NCBI GenBank assembly: GCA_910586715.1
Contig: CAJUJG010000002.1
Coordinates: forward strand, 107,682 to 171,681
Length of the DNA stretch: 64,000 nucleotides
Source: an uncultured Lachnospiraceae bacterium
Lineage (GTDB): Bacteria > Bacillota > Clostridia > Lachnospirales > Lachnospiraceae
Reading direction: 5' to 3'
Below, one piece after another: positions 17,291 through 27,300 of this stretch. The notes beneath the pieces were generated by a model, which worked only from the letters and a program-made list of their open reading frames with translations, had not been told where the DNA came from and searched no databases. The position numbers were made by a program, and so were the translations under genes. Position 1 is the stretch's first letter. Each line of letters starts with the position of its first letter.

Positions 17291-17810
17291 CTTCTTCCTC
17301 CTCAATAATCAGCTGTACATCCAGCTTTTCTGTTGCGGGTAAAATAGAATCCGTCACACTGCACTTTAAGACGCAGTCATAAACACCCGGTTCTAAATTT
17401 TCTGTCAGCACTACATTACCTACAGATGCGCCTGCCTGCAGATACACAGGTTCCATGACAGCCGCACCTTCATACTCAAGCACGACTTCCATAGCAGATT
17501 TATTCCTGCCATCAGTCGTTACATTAATGCCTGCATATCCCTCATGCGCATAAATCAACTCCTGGTACGTCACCTTATATTCGTTCTTTTCAACAGTAAC
17601 ATCCACATAAACCATTATCGCGATAAGAACTGCCATAACGCCGATAAGCTTATTAATTAAAGGTTTTCTTACCTTGACATATGTCGTATCGCTCTCCCTG
17701 TCATACAGATATTTCTTCATCACGGTGCCTTTTGGTCTTTCAAGATACCGCAGCTTTTTGTACAGATATATAACCTGCGAATCCGGTACGACATTTTTTA
17801 CTTTCTCCAC
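17274..17810 (-). CDS. Membrane-anchored protein with Ig-like outer domain, 178 aa
   Basis: A basic cytoplasmic N-terminus of about 50 residues leads to one membrane helix (LIGVMAVLIAIMVYVDVTV, near 52-70) and a beta-rich extracellular domain (VYDCVLKCSVTDS) resembling an Ig-like fold. It follows the M23 peptidase gene by 12 bases and overlaps the ligase front-half gene by 17 bases. It may partner the wall peptidase at the cell surface. No enzyme motif is visible. Confidence 0.6.
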   Translation of the reverse strand: MEKVKNVVPDSQVIYLYKKLRYLERPKGTVMKKYLYDRESDTTYVKVRKPLINKLIGVMAVLIAIMVYVDVTVEKNEYKVTYQELIYAHEGYAGINVTTDGRNKSAMEVVLEYEGAAVMEPVYLQAGASVGNVVLTENLEPGVYDCVLKCSVTDSILPATEKLDVQLIIEEEEDGNSN

Positions 17811-17822
17811 ATGTTTCTCCTT

Positions 17823-18764
17823 TCAACTGTTAAACAATATTCCCGGATCGACTGAATTGTTGTCGATATATACGGCTAAATGCAAATGCGGTCCGGTAGT
17901 TCGTGAGCCTGTATTCCCTGACAGCGCAATGCAGTCATACTGTTTCACATCCTGACCTTCACTGCACTTTATCTCACTTAAATGACAGTAATACGTCTTA
18001 ATCCCGTTACCGTGGTCAATTCTTACGTAATATCCTGCCACTGCATTATAACCGGCAGACTCAACCTTTCCATTGAATAATGCCAACACTTCCGTCCCGA
18101 CTGCAGCGCGCAAATCCAAGCCTGAATGAAAATTAATACCTGAACTGGTAATGGGATCGATACGGCTGCCCCATTTAGACGTTACAACTGTTTCCTTTCC
18201 CAACGGATACTTAACATCCGTAACACTGCCAAGTATTGACACAGCGGAAGCCGCCTGATAACTGTCCCGCAGCTTATCCGCTTCCTGTCTCAGCTCCTCT
18301 GCGGAATCATAGTCAATGCTGCGTGCACCAAGCGCCACATACTTGTCTTTCTCCTTAAGCAGTTCTTCAATCCGACTGACATTCACTTTATACTTGGCAT
18401 CACAAATTACCAACTCATCCCATTCACCGAAAATGCCATCCGCTATCTCTTTTCTGACCGCATTATTACTTTCCATGACAGCGCTTATCTCTCTGTCAAT
18501 GCGTGCCTCTTCCCGTTCAAAATACTCTTCGGCGGTTTGTGCGGCAGCATTGTAAAACTCCGTACGCTGTATATCAGTGACGGCTTCCACATAAGCTGCC
18601 TTTGCAGACACATACTCACTTTGAAGCTCATTGTAATCATCTATCTGCGCTTCATTGTATATGGCAAAAAAGTCATTTGCAGTCTCCTCACCTGCATAAA
18701 CATTCATACCAAAAAACAACGTAATCCCCGCCACCAGCATGGCGCCTGTCCTAACCGTTCTCAT
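17823..18764 (-). CDS. Secreted M23 (LytM-type) peptidoglycan endopeptidase with coiled coil
   Basis: The 313-residue product should be exported and cut peptide cross-links in peptidoglycan. A signal peptide (AMLVAGITLFFGMNVYA) is followed by a long charged coiled coil (about 30-175) and a C-terminal M23 domain. Its zinc ligands are visible as HSGLD and GPHLHL, in the usual order with the intervening YYVRIDHGNG strand. This coiled-coil plus LytM layout occurs in EnvC-like regulators and conjugation or phage wall hydrolases. I chose ATG 18764 because the signal peptide then looks normal; longer starts up to 18812 are possible. It overlaps the upstream gene by 14 bases. Confidence 0.85.
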   Translation of the reverse strand: MRTVRTGAMLVAGITLFFGMNVYAGEETANDFFAIYNEAQIDDYNELQSEYVSAKAAYVEAVTDIQRTEFYNAAAQTAEEYFEREEARIDREISAVMESNNAVRKEIADGIFGEWDELVICDAKYKVNVSRIEELLKEKDKYVALGARSIDYDSAEELRQEADKLRDSYQAASAVSILGSVTDVKYPLGKETVVTSKWGSRIDPITSSGINFHSGLDLRAAVGTEVLALFNGKVESAGYNAVAGYYVRIDHGNGIKTYYCHLSEIKCSEGQDVKQYDCIALSGNTGSRTTGPHLHLAVYIDNNSVDPGILFNS

Positions 18765-19119
18765 GGTCCAGCACATCATAAACATTCCTTCGTACCGCAG
18801 TAACATCCACATACTCTTTGTCCGTCAGCACATTATAATAAAACACATAATCGTCATACATTATGTTTAAGCCGTCTATAAAACTCTCAAGCGCTTCAGC
18901 AGACACCGCTTCCTCATCCGTCAGGCGTTCCACCACCATAAGCGGTCTGTCAGGTTTGAGGCAGTCATAATACAGTAAAACATCCGAATTGTCAGAAAAA
19001 GTGTCCAGCGTATTTCCTTCCGTAAAAGCCACAGCCTTACGTGCCCTGTCCACACAGTCAGCCTGCGGATACTTCTCCACAAGCTCCTCAAAAGATAATT
19101 TCAAAAAATCATAAATCAT
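18751..19119 (-). CDS. Unknown acidic protein, 122 aa, coupled to rpoC
   Basis: An acidic, soluble 122-residue protein with no recognised motif. Its ATG overlaps the rpoC stop codon (ATGA at 19116-19119), so its translation is directly coupled to the polymerase subunit. This makes a polymerase-associated or regulatory role conceivable. It does not look like omega, which has a conserved N-terminal helix pattern I cannot find here. Confidence 0.55.
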   Translation of the reverse strand: MIYDFLKLSFEELVEKYPQADCVDRARKAVAFTEGNTLDTFSDNSDVLLYYDCLKPDRPLMVVERLTDEEAVSAEALESFIDGLNIMYDDYVFYYNVLTDKEYVDVTAVRRNVYDVLDHENG

Positions 19120-22100
19120 TCGTTTCCTCTCCTTTCCAAATACCCTTCAACAGCTGAGCCCATTTTAATATCAAGTCCGAAAGAATACCTCGTTATCGGC
19201 AGCTCCATTTCATCCTTTCCCGAAAGAATAATGGAACGCTCAATGCCGGTTTTTATATCCTGCATGAATATTGTGGAAAACACATCATTTCTGAACAACG
19301 GTGCCTGTCCCACACCTTTCATTGTCTTGAAAAATTCCGCACCTGTCCTGTCATGCCCGTAATACTCATGTACCGTATAAAAATGACCAAACTTAAAATA
19401 AGCATTCTCCTTTGTGCACACATAAAATGTCATACTGGCTACAAGCACCTCAAAGTGTTTTAAATTTACAAACACCTCATTACGAAATATATCAAACAGC
19501 TTTACCGCAAGATATTTTTGCGCATACTCAACTGACCTTCGCTCCATCAGTTCATTCACGTCTAAATCACCCTGTACTTTCTGTATGGAATCGCCGACCC
19601 TCACATAATCCTTTGTTTCAATCCCCTCATACAGAATAATGTTGGATAAAAGTTTGTTTACACGCTTGCCTTCCTTATTATATTTATATATCATAAGTTT
19701 CTTTGTCCCGTTGCCCAGCGACACTGTATCCACATATCCTTCCACTTCCGAAACGTAGTCATAATTAATCGGCTCGCTCGGCTCTTTTCTCAACCTGTAC
19801 ATATTGATATAATTATCCATTGTGTCAAAGGATGACGTAAGGTTTGTAACTCCCGCAACGCCACCGTTTTGGAAGTTCTTCATGGTAAGCTGCGTTCCCG
19901 GTTCTCCGATAGACATTGAGGACATAAAACCTGCGGGATAACCTACCAAAGCCATTCTGTTGGTTCCCATATCTATACCGTAACATTTGACACAGCACGG
20001 ATTGCTACATGTGATTGGCGACCGCAGCTTTACACCCTGCTTTACCCGCAGCTTCCCATTCTTAATGTCCGCAACATATTTATCATAAATAAAATCCGCA
20101 TCCTGTTTCGTTTCAATCAGTCTGTCACTTCCGACAATAAACCGTCCTATAACCATATCACTGAAGTAATTCTTTAAAGCTTTTTCATCAACGGCATCAA
20201 TTCCCGTCAGCATGGCAGGACTGATAAACTGTCTGATAAACTCATAATCCAAAAGCACGCCTTCTTCCGTGCCGCAGTCTTCGTTCGAGATATACATAGG
20301 TGACGACACATGGCTCATCTTACGGGACAGATATCCCGGCTGGTATGTCTGTATTGACTTGTCTATAAGTCCCTGCCGTCCGCCGTAAGCCGTAATGAAT
20401 GACTCCAATCCTGTCAGCTGCTTTACAAGCGGCTTTTCGATAATGGCATTGAAAGCTTCCACGTCATTCTTCATCACGCGTCCTTTCATTCCGAAAATCT
20501 GCATGATATTGGAAGACTTACCTCTTGCACCGGACTTTATCATTTCCATGTAACCACTCTCAGGCTGTATGTTTCCCATCAGGCGCTTCACCACTGCTTT
20601 CTCCAAATCGGCATAAGCACTGTCATAAAATGTTGTGTACGCCGTCGCCGTCTCAAGACCTATATTATAAAATTTCTCATGCTCACTCACTTTCTGCTTA
20701 AAATCCGCTATCAGGTCTTCTACGTCAGGATACTCCAATACAGGTATGCTGGGCGGGAATATGTTCGAAACTGCAAAACCGAGACGCACCAGCTTATTAA
20801 CTGCAGGCACAAAATTCTTCTTCCTGTCCAGCGCTATCAGCTTATTCAACTCTTTAAAAAACTTCTCCGTTACCGGAACTTCTGCCGTATTCGCATCTTC
20901 CGTAATGGGTATCACACCAAATCTTACCTTTCTCCATTTCTCGGGCAGGCAGGCTCTTATCGCCTTACATCCGGCTGTCTCTGTAACACCGTCAATCGTA
21001 ACAGTATCGTAAACGTTAATCTTATTGGCTATTACTCCTTCCAATACTTCTTCGTAATCATCCATCAATTCCCCGTCTTTTCCTGTTACATGTACGATAT
21101 CATACGTTTTCTTCCCCTTGCCTTCTTTTGTACAGGATGCCTTCCACAGACCATGTATAATTTCCATACGCGGTGCAATATGACATTCACCATTTCTTGG
21201 AAGAAACAGATTATTCTCCACATAAAGCAAATTTTTTACTTCCTGCTTTGCCTTATTTCCAAGCGGGATGCTTCCCCACATTTGATCGCCGTCAAAATCC
21301 GCGTTATATGCAACGGTAATCAACGGGTTTAATACAATTGCATCACCTTCAACGACTTTATTCTTAAAACCACGGATACCTAAGTTATACAATGTAGGCT
21401 GACGTCCCACGACACTGCAGGTCTTCTCTATTGCCTTCTTTGCCAAATGTTTTCTTGTGAATCGTTTGTTTGACGCGAGTACCTCCGACTTATTCATTCC
21501 TTTCGTCTGATACTGTTTGATTTCTTCATATTCCATTATTGACTCCGCAATTCCTTCCGGTATGCCTATCGTATCCAAAGACATATTAGGATCAACGACA
21601 ATAACGGAACGCCCCGTATAATCAGCCCGGCTTCCCTGCATCTTGTCACGAATAAGACCGGTCTTTCCTTTTAAGATGTCAAACAGCGGTTTATACTGCA
21701 TATCATATGAATTTCTGCCCTGTACCATAAGATGTTTTACAGCCTGTACCAACAGTATGTAATTATCCCTTACCTGACTGACGGTCGTATCATGCCTTAT
21801 CAACAGGTTCTGCAACTCCATGTTCACACGCACAATGGAATCATAGGCTTTCGTAAAGGAATGCTTCCTCTTCTTATACACTGCCCTGAATCCCTTTGGA
21901 AGCACTATCAGCTGCTCCATAGCCTGTTCCCGAAGGACACTCCTGTCTTCCCTTATGCTAAACAGATACGTAAGCCGTACATTCCTATGATTCAGCTCTT
22001 GACACAACAGTTCTCTGAACCGTGCTCTAAATGCTTCCTCACATTCTTTAATATCAAAACCATACACATAAAGGCGATACTTGTCCAAAATTTCAAGACC

Positions 22101-22643
22101 TCCCGCACCATATGTATCTACCTCCATACTATCCAGCACATTTCCCTTGTCCTCTGATTTAAGACCGCTTAAAAAGGGTTTTATTGCCTTTTTACAAATT
22201 TTCTCCAACTCTATGCATATCTGCTGCTCCACGTCAAGATTATCCACGAGCCATCTGATGTAACTGCCTCCCATCAGTATATGCTCACCGTAAAGCTTTC
22301 CCGACTGTATGTTTTCCACGCTGCACTCAACATCCTGCTCCAAATCGTAATACCGCTGTCCAAGGGCTATCGCCTCAACATCCTTGCCAAGTATCAGGGA
22401 CATCACCCTTGCATGACCGCCTGCCAAAAAGAAATTAAGAACCGGAATTGCCAGCTTTATGTACCCCCTCTTCAAATATACATCAAGATTTTCAAACTCT
22501 TTCTCGACACTGTTTTCATCACCGAAAATACTTACAGACTCCACGGAACTGTCATCCAAAGAAGACGACATTGACAAAGGCGTTTTTACTTCCCCGTAAG
22601 TATCCTTCAAATCCTTATAACTAACCGGTCTAATCTTAGCCAT
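19116..22643 (-). CDS. rpoC: DNA-directed RNA polymerase beta-prime subunit
   Basis: At 1175 residues this is a full-length, unsplit beta-prime. The invariant metal-binding motif NADFDGDQM is at about residue 447 (bases 21279-21305), preceded by GRSVIVV and VGRQPTLYNLGI. Bridge-helix residues read LESFITAYGGRQGLIDKS, the second zinc site is CSNPCCVKC, and the trigger loop is GEPGTQLTMKNFQNGG near 911. The N-terminal zinc finger of bacterial beta-prime is absent; the protein enters the clamp region at RGYIKLAIPVLNFF. The trigger-loop His of E. coli (H936) is Gln here and R933 is Lys. ATG 22643 follows GGAGGGAG. The protein is divergent from host enzymes yet complete, so it is probably active for the element's own genes. 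Confidence 0.96.
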   Translation of the reverse strand: MAKIRPVSYKDLKDTYGEVKTPLSMSSSLDDSSVESVSIFGDENSVEKEFENLDVYLKRGYIKLAIPVLNFFLAGGHARVMSLILGKDVEAIALGQRYYDLEQDVECSVENIQSGKLYGEHILMGGSYIRWLVDNLDVEQQICIELEKICKKAIKPFLSGLKSEDKGNVLDSMEVDTYGAGGLEILDKYRLYVYGFDIKECEEAFRARFRELLCQELNHRNVRLTYLFSIREDRSVLREQAMEQLIVLPKGFRAVYKKRKHSFTKAYDSIVRVNMELQNLLIRHDTTVSQVRDNYILLVQAVKHLMVQGRNSYDMQYKPLFDILKGKTGLIRDKMQGSRADYTGRSVIVVDPNMSLDTIGIPEGIAESIMEYEEIKQYQTKGMNKSEVLASNKRFTRKHLAKKAIEKTCSVVGRQPTLYNLGIRGFKNKVVEGDAIVLNPLITVAYNADFDGDQMWGSIPLGNKAKQEVKNLLYVENNLFLPRNGECHIAPRMEIIHGLWKASCTKEGKGKKTYDIVHVTGKDGELMDDYEEVLEGVIANKINVYDTVTIDGVTETAGCKAIRACLPEKWRKVRFGVIPITEDANTAEVPVTEKFFKELNKLIALDRKKNFVPAVNKLVRLGFAVSNIFPPSIPVLEYPDVEDLIADFKQKVSEHEKFYNIGLETATAYTTFYDSAYADLEKAVVKRLMGNIQPESGYMEMIKSGARGKSSNIMQIFGMKGRVMKNDVEAFNAIIEKPLVKQLTGLESFITAYGGRQGLIDKSIQTYQPGYLSRKMSHVSSPMYISNEDCGTEEGVLLDYEFIRQFISPAMLTGIDAVDEKALKNYFSDMVIGRFIVGSDRLIETKQDADFIYDKYVADIKNGKLRVKQGVKLRSPITCSNPCCVKCYGIDMGTNRMALVGYPAGFMSSMSIGEPGTQLTMKNFQNGGVAGVTNLTSSFDTMDNYINMYRLRKEPSEPINYDYVSEVEGYVDTVSLGNGTKKLMIYKYNKEGKRVNKLLSNIILYEGIETKDYVRVGDSIQKVQGDLDVNELMERRSVEYAQKYLAVKLFDIFRNEVFVNLKHFEVLVASMTFYVCTKENAYFKFGHFYTVHEYYGHDRTGAEFFKTMKGVGQAPLFRNDVFSTIFMQDIKTGIERSIILSGKDEMELPITRYSFGLDIKMGSAVEGYLERRGNE

Positions 22644-22655
22644 CTAAGCTCCCTC

Positions 22656-23414
22656 CTAAAAATCAACATCCGAATACTCTTTCGCATAATACCTTATAAT
22701 CTTCTGTAAAATATCCTCCTCTATCTTTGTCTTAAACCTTAAATAAACTCCCATATCGCCCGGCTCATATTCCTTTACCGAAAAAACTTCAGTCAGGTCA
22801 AAATCCTGCGCAATCGGTGCATAGAACAGCGAACCCTTTGTATCATCATCTACAAGCGTATTCAGCTGCCTCACTTTATTTACAGCATCCTGGAAGGTAA
22901 AACTTCCCGTCCCCCTATGCAGAATAAACTGTACCATGCTTCCCATCCTGTCAAAGCGGACCAGCTCTTTTCCCGGTATCAGGCTCTTGACAACATTTTC
23001 CCTGTCACACTCAAAGAAAATGTTTCCATCCGTCATTACCCTGCTGTCCGAACATGCCATAAAAGACGATTCCCTGAAATTCACCGATGAAGAATATGTG
23101 TCTTTCAGCCATGCGTACTGGGCAGGAAATCCTCCTCCTTCTGCATAAATCAAAGTACGCACAGACGCAAGCAGCTCCGCGTAACTCTTGCTGATACCCT
23201 GCTGTTTATCAATATAGCTTGAAAGCACGTCTGCACCGTTTACCGTCAGTCGTGCACCCACTACCTTCCAGTGCGGTACTTTCAGTGACAGCAAATCGCG
23301 CCTGAAATCATCTCCAATCTTTTTGTACTCAATGCTGCTGTTTACACCGGGCACCGTAATCACTTCATCCTTTATGGTACAATTCCTTAACAGCCTAATG
23401 CTATTTCCTTCCAT
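22656..23414 (-). CDS. Unknown protein, 252 aa, between rpoB and rpoC
   Basis: I do not recognise this protein. It is soluble, of mixed alpha/beta composition, and ends in an acidic helix (IIRYYAKEYSDVDF). ATG 23414 has AAAGGA upstream and overlaps the hydrolase gene by 14 bases; the longer frame lacks such a site. Its TAG stop merges with the GGAGGG site of rpoC, so the two are made together. A subunit or assembly factor of the element's polymerase is an attractive idea, but no alpha-, delta- or omega-like motif is visible. Confidence 0.6.
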   Translation of the reverse strand: MEGNSIRLLRNCTIKDEVITVPGVNSSIEYKKIGDDFRRDLLSLKVPHWKVVGARLTVNGADVLSSYIDKQQGISKSYAELLASVRTLIYAEGGGFPAQYAWLKDTYSSSVNFRESSFMACSDSRVMTDGNIFFECDRENVVKSLIPGKELVRFDRMGSMVQFILHRGTGSFTFQDAVNKVRQLNTLVDDDTKGSLFYAPIAQDFDLTEVFSVKEYEPGDMGVYLRFKTKIEEDILQKIIRYYAKEYSDVDF

Positions 23415-24294
23415 GATTTTTTCCTTTCTTTGCAAACGATAAGACAGCTCCCAATACAACTGCAGCCGTATACTCTCTTGCAACTATTCCGAATACGAAC
23501 AACGCAACAGCTGCAATAAGAAACACCACAACTACTATTTTAAACACCTTACTCTTTTTCCTTCCTCCTACAAGCTTATGCAGCTGATACATAATACCAA
23601 AACCGGTAAGGAATAACAGCACACACACTGCAAGATTTACTGCCGTTGCACCGCTCCCCAACATATATGCGTAGTAACAAATTCCGCATCCCAACACTGC
23701 CGCACCTACATACTCTGCCACCGTTCCCGTTACGATAGGTCCGTGTATAAGACACTCCGTACTGAACGGAAAACAAACAGGGCATCCGGCAACCGTCATA
23801 CAGTCCGCCGCCAAATGCGATACGTATCCCAACGCAAGACCTAACAACAGACTTTTTACGGCTTCAGAACTCGCACTCATTTGACCGATTACGATACATG
23901 CCGGGACTGTAAGCGTGTGCATAATCCCCCTGTGCTTCGTAAGAAACGGAAACCTCTTTTTAAAACCGTCACTTGTTACTGCTATCACCGCCAAAGAAAC
24001 AGGCACGGCTAAAAACCATTCCACCGCAACACCTGCGTTTGCTGTAACAAAACAGACAGCTCCCACTAAAAAAGACAGCAGCAGAACTACTATTGCCGCT
24101 GTCCTCACAGTCTTAAATATTTTCCTGTTAGTCCTGCCCAGTTCAGAGTTGCAATGGTCCACATCCGGAAGCATTGCTCCTAAAGGAGCTGTCACCATAC
24201 CAAGCGCATACAGTGGCTGTTCTGTCATAACACCGTAAATCACCATTCCGGCTCCTACCGCGGTCCCCACCGCTTTATGCGTTTTACCCGTCAT
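23401..24294 (-). CDS. YdjM-type membrane-bound metal-dependent hydrolase
   Basis: The 297-residue protein matches the YdjM/DUF457 family of integral membrane hydrolases. Family marks are the N-terminal KTHKAVG, the metal motif LPDVDH near residue 45, HRGIMHTL near 125 and the glycine-rich LGYVSHLAADCMT near 155. At least six hydrophobic helices surround them. In E. coli a member is LexA-controlled; the substrate is unknown. Start ATG 24294 lies behind AGGAGG, 16 bases after the rpoB stop. Its place inside the RNA polymerase operon is odd, since nothing links it to transcription. The family call is good, the role here is unknown. Confidence 0.8.
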   Translation of the reverse strand: MTGKTHKAVGTAVGAGMVIYGVMTEQPLYALGMVTAPLGAMLPDVDHCNSELGRTNRKIFKTVRTAAIVVLLLSFLVGAVCFVTANAGVAVEWFLAVPVSLAVIAVTSDGFKKRFPFLTKHRGIMHTLTVPACIVIGQMSASSEAVKSLLLGLALGYVSHLAADCMTVAGCPVCFPFSTECLIHGPIVTGTVAEYVGAAVLGCGICYYAYMLGSGATAVNLAVCVLLFLTGFGIMYQLHKLVGGRKKSKVFKIVVVVFLIAAVALFVFGIVAREYTAAVVLGAVLSFAKKGKNHGRK

Positions 24295-24310
24295 CCTAAA
24301 ACCTCCTATC

Positions 24311-27300
24311 CTACTTGATGCTTCCCATTTCATCCGCAAAACTGCTTAAACTCGTTATCTTCCTGCTTTCGTTCAGTTCCGTGGCTTTAATAAGTGCATC
24401 CCGCTTATAACACATCCGCTGTTCAATGTCTTCTTTTGTATCGTTGGGCAGCTCCCCTTCAAAGTCTATCTTGCACCCTAAGGCTTCCATCACGCTCACA
24501 AAGTACTCCGTACTGCGTCTTATCGCCGTACTCTCATCAAGTCTGAAATCTTCGGAGCCCGTATGAAGCACATCAACCGTCATGTTATTTCTTGCAACAT
24601 AATTATCCGACCGCTCATTCAACAGTTCATGCATAAAAGCCACTGCGCCTGAGCCTGCCAACGCATTATACTCCATGTAACCCATACGCTGACCACCGCT
24701 TTTGCTTGAACCCTTAGGCGGTGCGCAGAGTTTCGGTACGTACGGCTCCGTACAGTATCCTGCCCTCCCGTGCACCTTTTTATCTGCAAGGTGTACAAGC
24801 TTATACACATAGTTAATTCCCACCAAAACAGGTGTTTCAAAATAGGAATCCGTATTCGGATTGTACATCTGTGCAGTACCGTCCTTGTTAAACGCGCCTT
24901 TCCAGAACCGTATCTCCAACAGCCTGCCCCTGCACCACTCATGCAGCGCTTTTGGCAGATTGCTGTACTGCGGAGAGTGAAACACCTCCTCCGCATCGGT
25001 ACTGTTCGCAAGATCCCATGCATAAGAAAGCAATTCTCTTATCTCTTCCTCATCCGCGCCATTGAACGAATCCGAATTAGCCCTGATACCCAGCACATAG
25101 CATGCCAGCCCAAGGTTGCATTCCAAAACCTGTCCGATATTCATACGCGACGGAACGCCTAGTGGATTATACGCCGCATCCACAAACTCACCGTTCTTAA
25201 ATCGGGGCATAAAATTGTTATCACACAAAATCGGTGTCACACCTTTGTTACCATGTCTGTTTGCCGTCTTATCGCCGCGGTTTACTTTATCAAACGATAC
25301 GGCTTCCGTACGGATACCCTGACTGTAATAACTGTCTTTATACCACTCAAAACCGGTAGACACGACAAACCCTTTAATACTCTTTGAGTACACACTGTTT
25401 GTCACCATTTCGGAGCCTACCTGCTGCAGCAGACTGAACAGAAAGGAATCCTTGCTGTTGTACTTAAACTTATTCACATAGGATATTTTGCTGCTTTTAT
25501 ACTTCTGCGATATCTTCTTTGTCTCTACACTTGAACCATAAGACGTGAGTTTCTCGGCAAGCCTGACACTTCCATACACACCATCCTCATAGTTGTACCC
25601 TTCCGGCACATAAGCCACCAGCACATTTACACCCATTGCAAGATACCCGTCTTTTATGAAATTGGAAGTAACAATAATATCTCCTGTTCTGACCTCATCG
25701 CCCGGTTTTACAAGCACTTCCCTGATAATGACGGAATCCTTTGAAAATTCCTGAGATTTGAACTTGTATGTCTTATAATCGTTCAGCTCGTGGTAATAAA
25801 CCGTTATCATGGATGGAAACACTTCTTCGACAACGCCGTCATATTCCGCCTGCACCATAAAATAAGGAGACTTTCTCGGGATATTGTAAAACGCCGACGT
25901 CATTACAATAGGTACTTCACTTCTATGACATGGCTTTGCCTGCTTTGCCATTGACAAACCGAATATGACACGCGCAGAATCGTTTGCGCCCTGAAAAGGA
26001 ATCGTCGTTGCGACAAGTCCGTCCGTCTGATTTGGGTCAATGTTCACAAGGTCTACCTTAAGAATATCCACATGCTGTACGTCCATCTTTTCAAGCTTTG
26101 CCCTGTTTGGAACCCTCGCAATCACCTTTCCCGTATTTTTAATCCTTCCAGTCTCAAAATCAAAATCCAGCGACATGATATCAGCAATACGGTACTGTTC
26201 CTCTTCTTCCACCGACAGATACTTTACCACTTTAAAATCAATATACGATGTACTCCCGATATGCTTAATCGGATGATATCCCGTCTTCATAATCCCGTTT
26301 TCAATCTTAAGCCCGATTGCTCTATTGTTTACGACACCCATTGTCTTGCTCGACGGTGTTTCATAGGGACACAGCCTGCCGTAGTGCCCCATTGACAGAC
26401 CGTGCTGGTCACGCGATATTGCATTCTTATCCGATACAATCGTATTTATTTTCGCAAATGAAGAATAAAACGACAGCGGATTGCTCTTGTCTATCCTCAT
26501 AATTACCTTCATGTCAAGATAAAGCGTCTGCCACCACTTCTCCGCAAGTACAAAAAACTTCGACTCCAGCTTGTCCGCATTGTAAAAATCCCCCGGCGTG
26601 TTTTTAAACATACTCCTCAGTGACGCTTTCATCATTACCGCAAACTGTGGCGCCGCCTTCATGAATGCCCTGTGAAAAGACTCATTTGCCATGTTGACCT
26701 TCTTGCGAAGACCCAAATCCCTGTTTGCAATAATCTCAACATCCTTCCCTATGACGAGCTGACTGTATAGTGAAATCATTGCAGCCATGTCATAAGCGGT
26801 AAGTTTATCACTCGGCGGTTCATATGTTCCCTGCTCCGTCACATAAACATACTCACTGCTGTCGCTGATACCAAGCTCACGTTTTGTAAAGCACCTGTTA
26901 CCTACAATTGACCTTACAAGCGGAACAGTCTCAACCGCTTCACTGTTGGCTGTCTTTGCAACAATAACATACTCAACACCGTTATATGCAAGCATCTCCA
27001 GCATTCCTTTTCCTATAACCGTCCCCTCCGGAATTATCACAAGACTTTCACCCTGTTCGCCACTCCTTATGTCTCTGTTCAGATAATTCCCTTTTTCATT
27101 CGGAAAATACTCCCTGACCTCCGGAATAAGCTCTGTTCCTCTTCTTAACATGTAAAGCCTTATTGTTTCCTTGATGTAATATCCCTGCATCTTCGGAACA
27201 TCAATCACCGTCAGCTCATTGACTGCACTCTGTTTAAGCTTCTTAAGAATGTTTTTTGTCACGATTGTTTCGCTCTTAATCACCTCGCCCGACTTTAACT

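Noticed and set aside
20679..21332. A 217-codon plus-strand frame inside rpoC
   Set aside because: It is the reverse complement of the conserved NADFDGDQM region; no independent coding signs.
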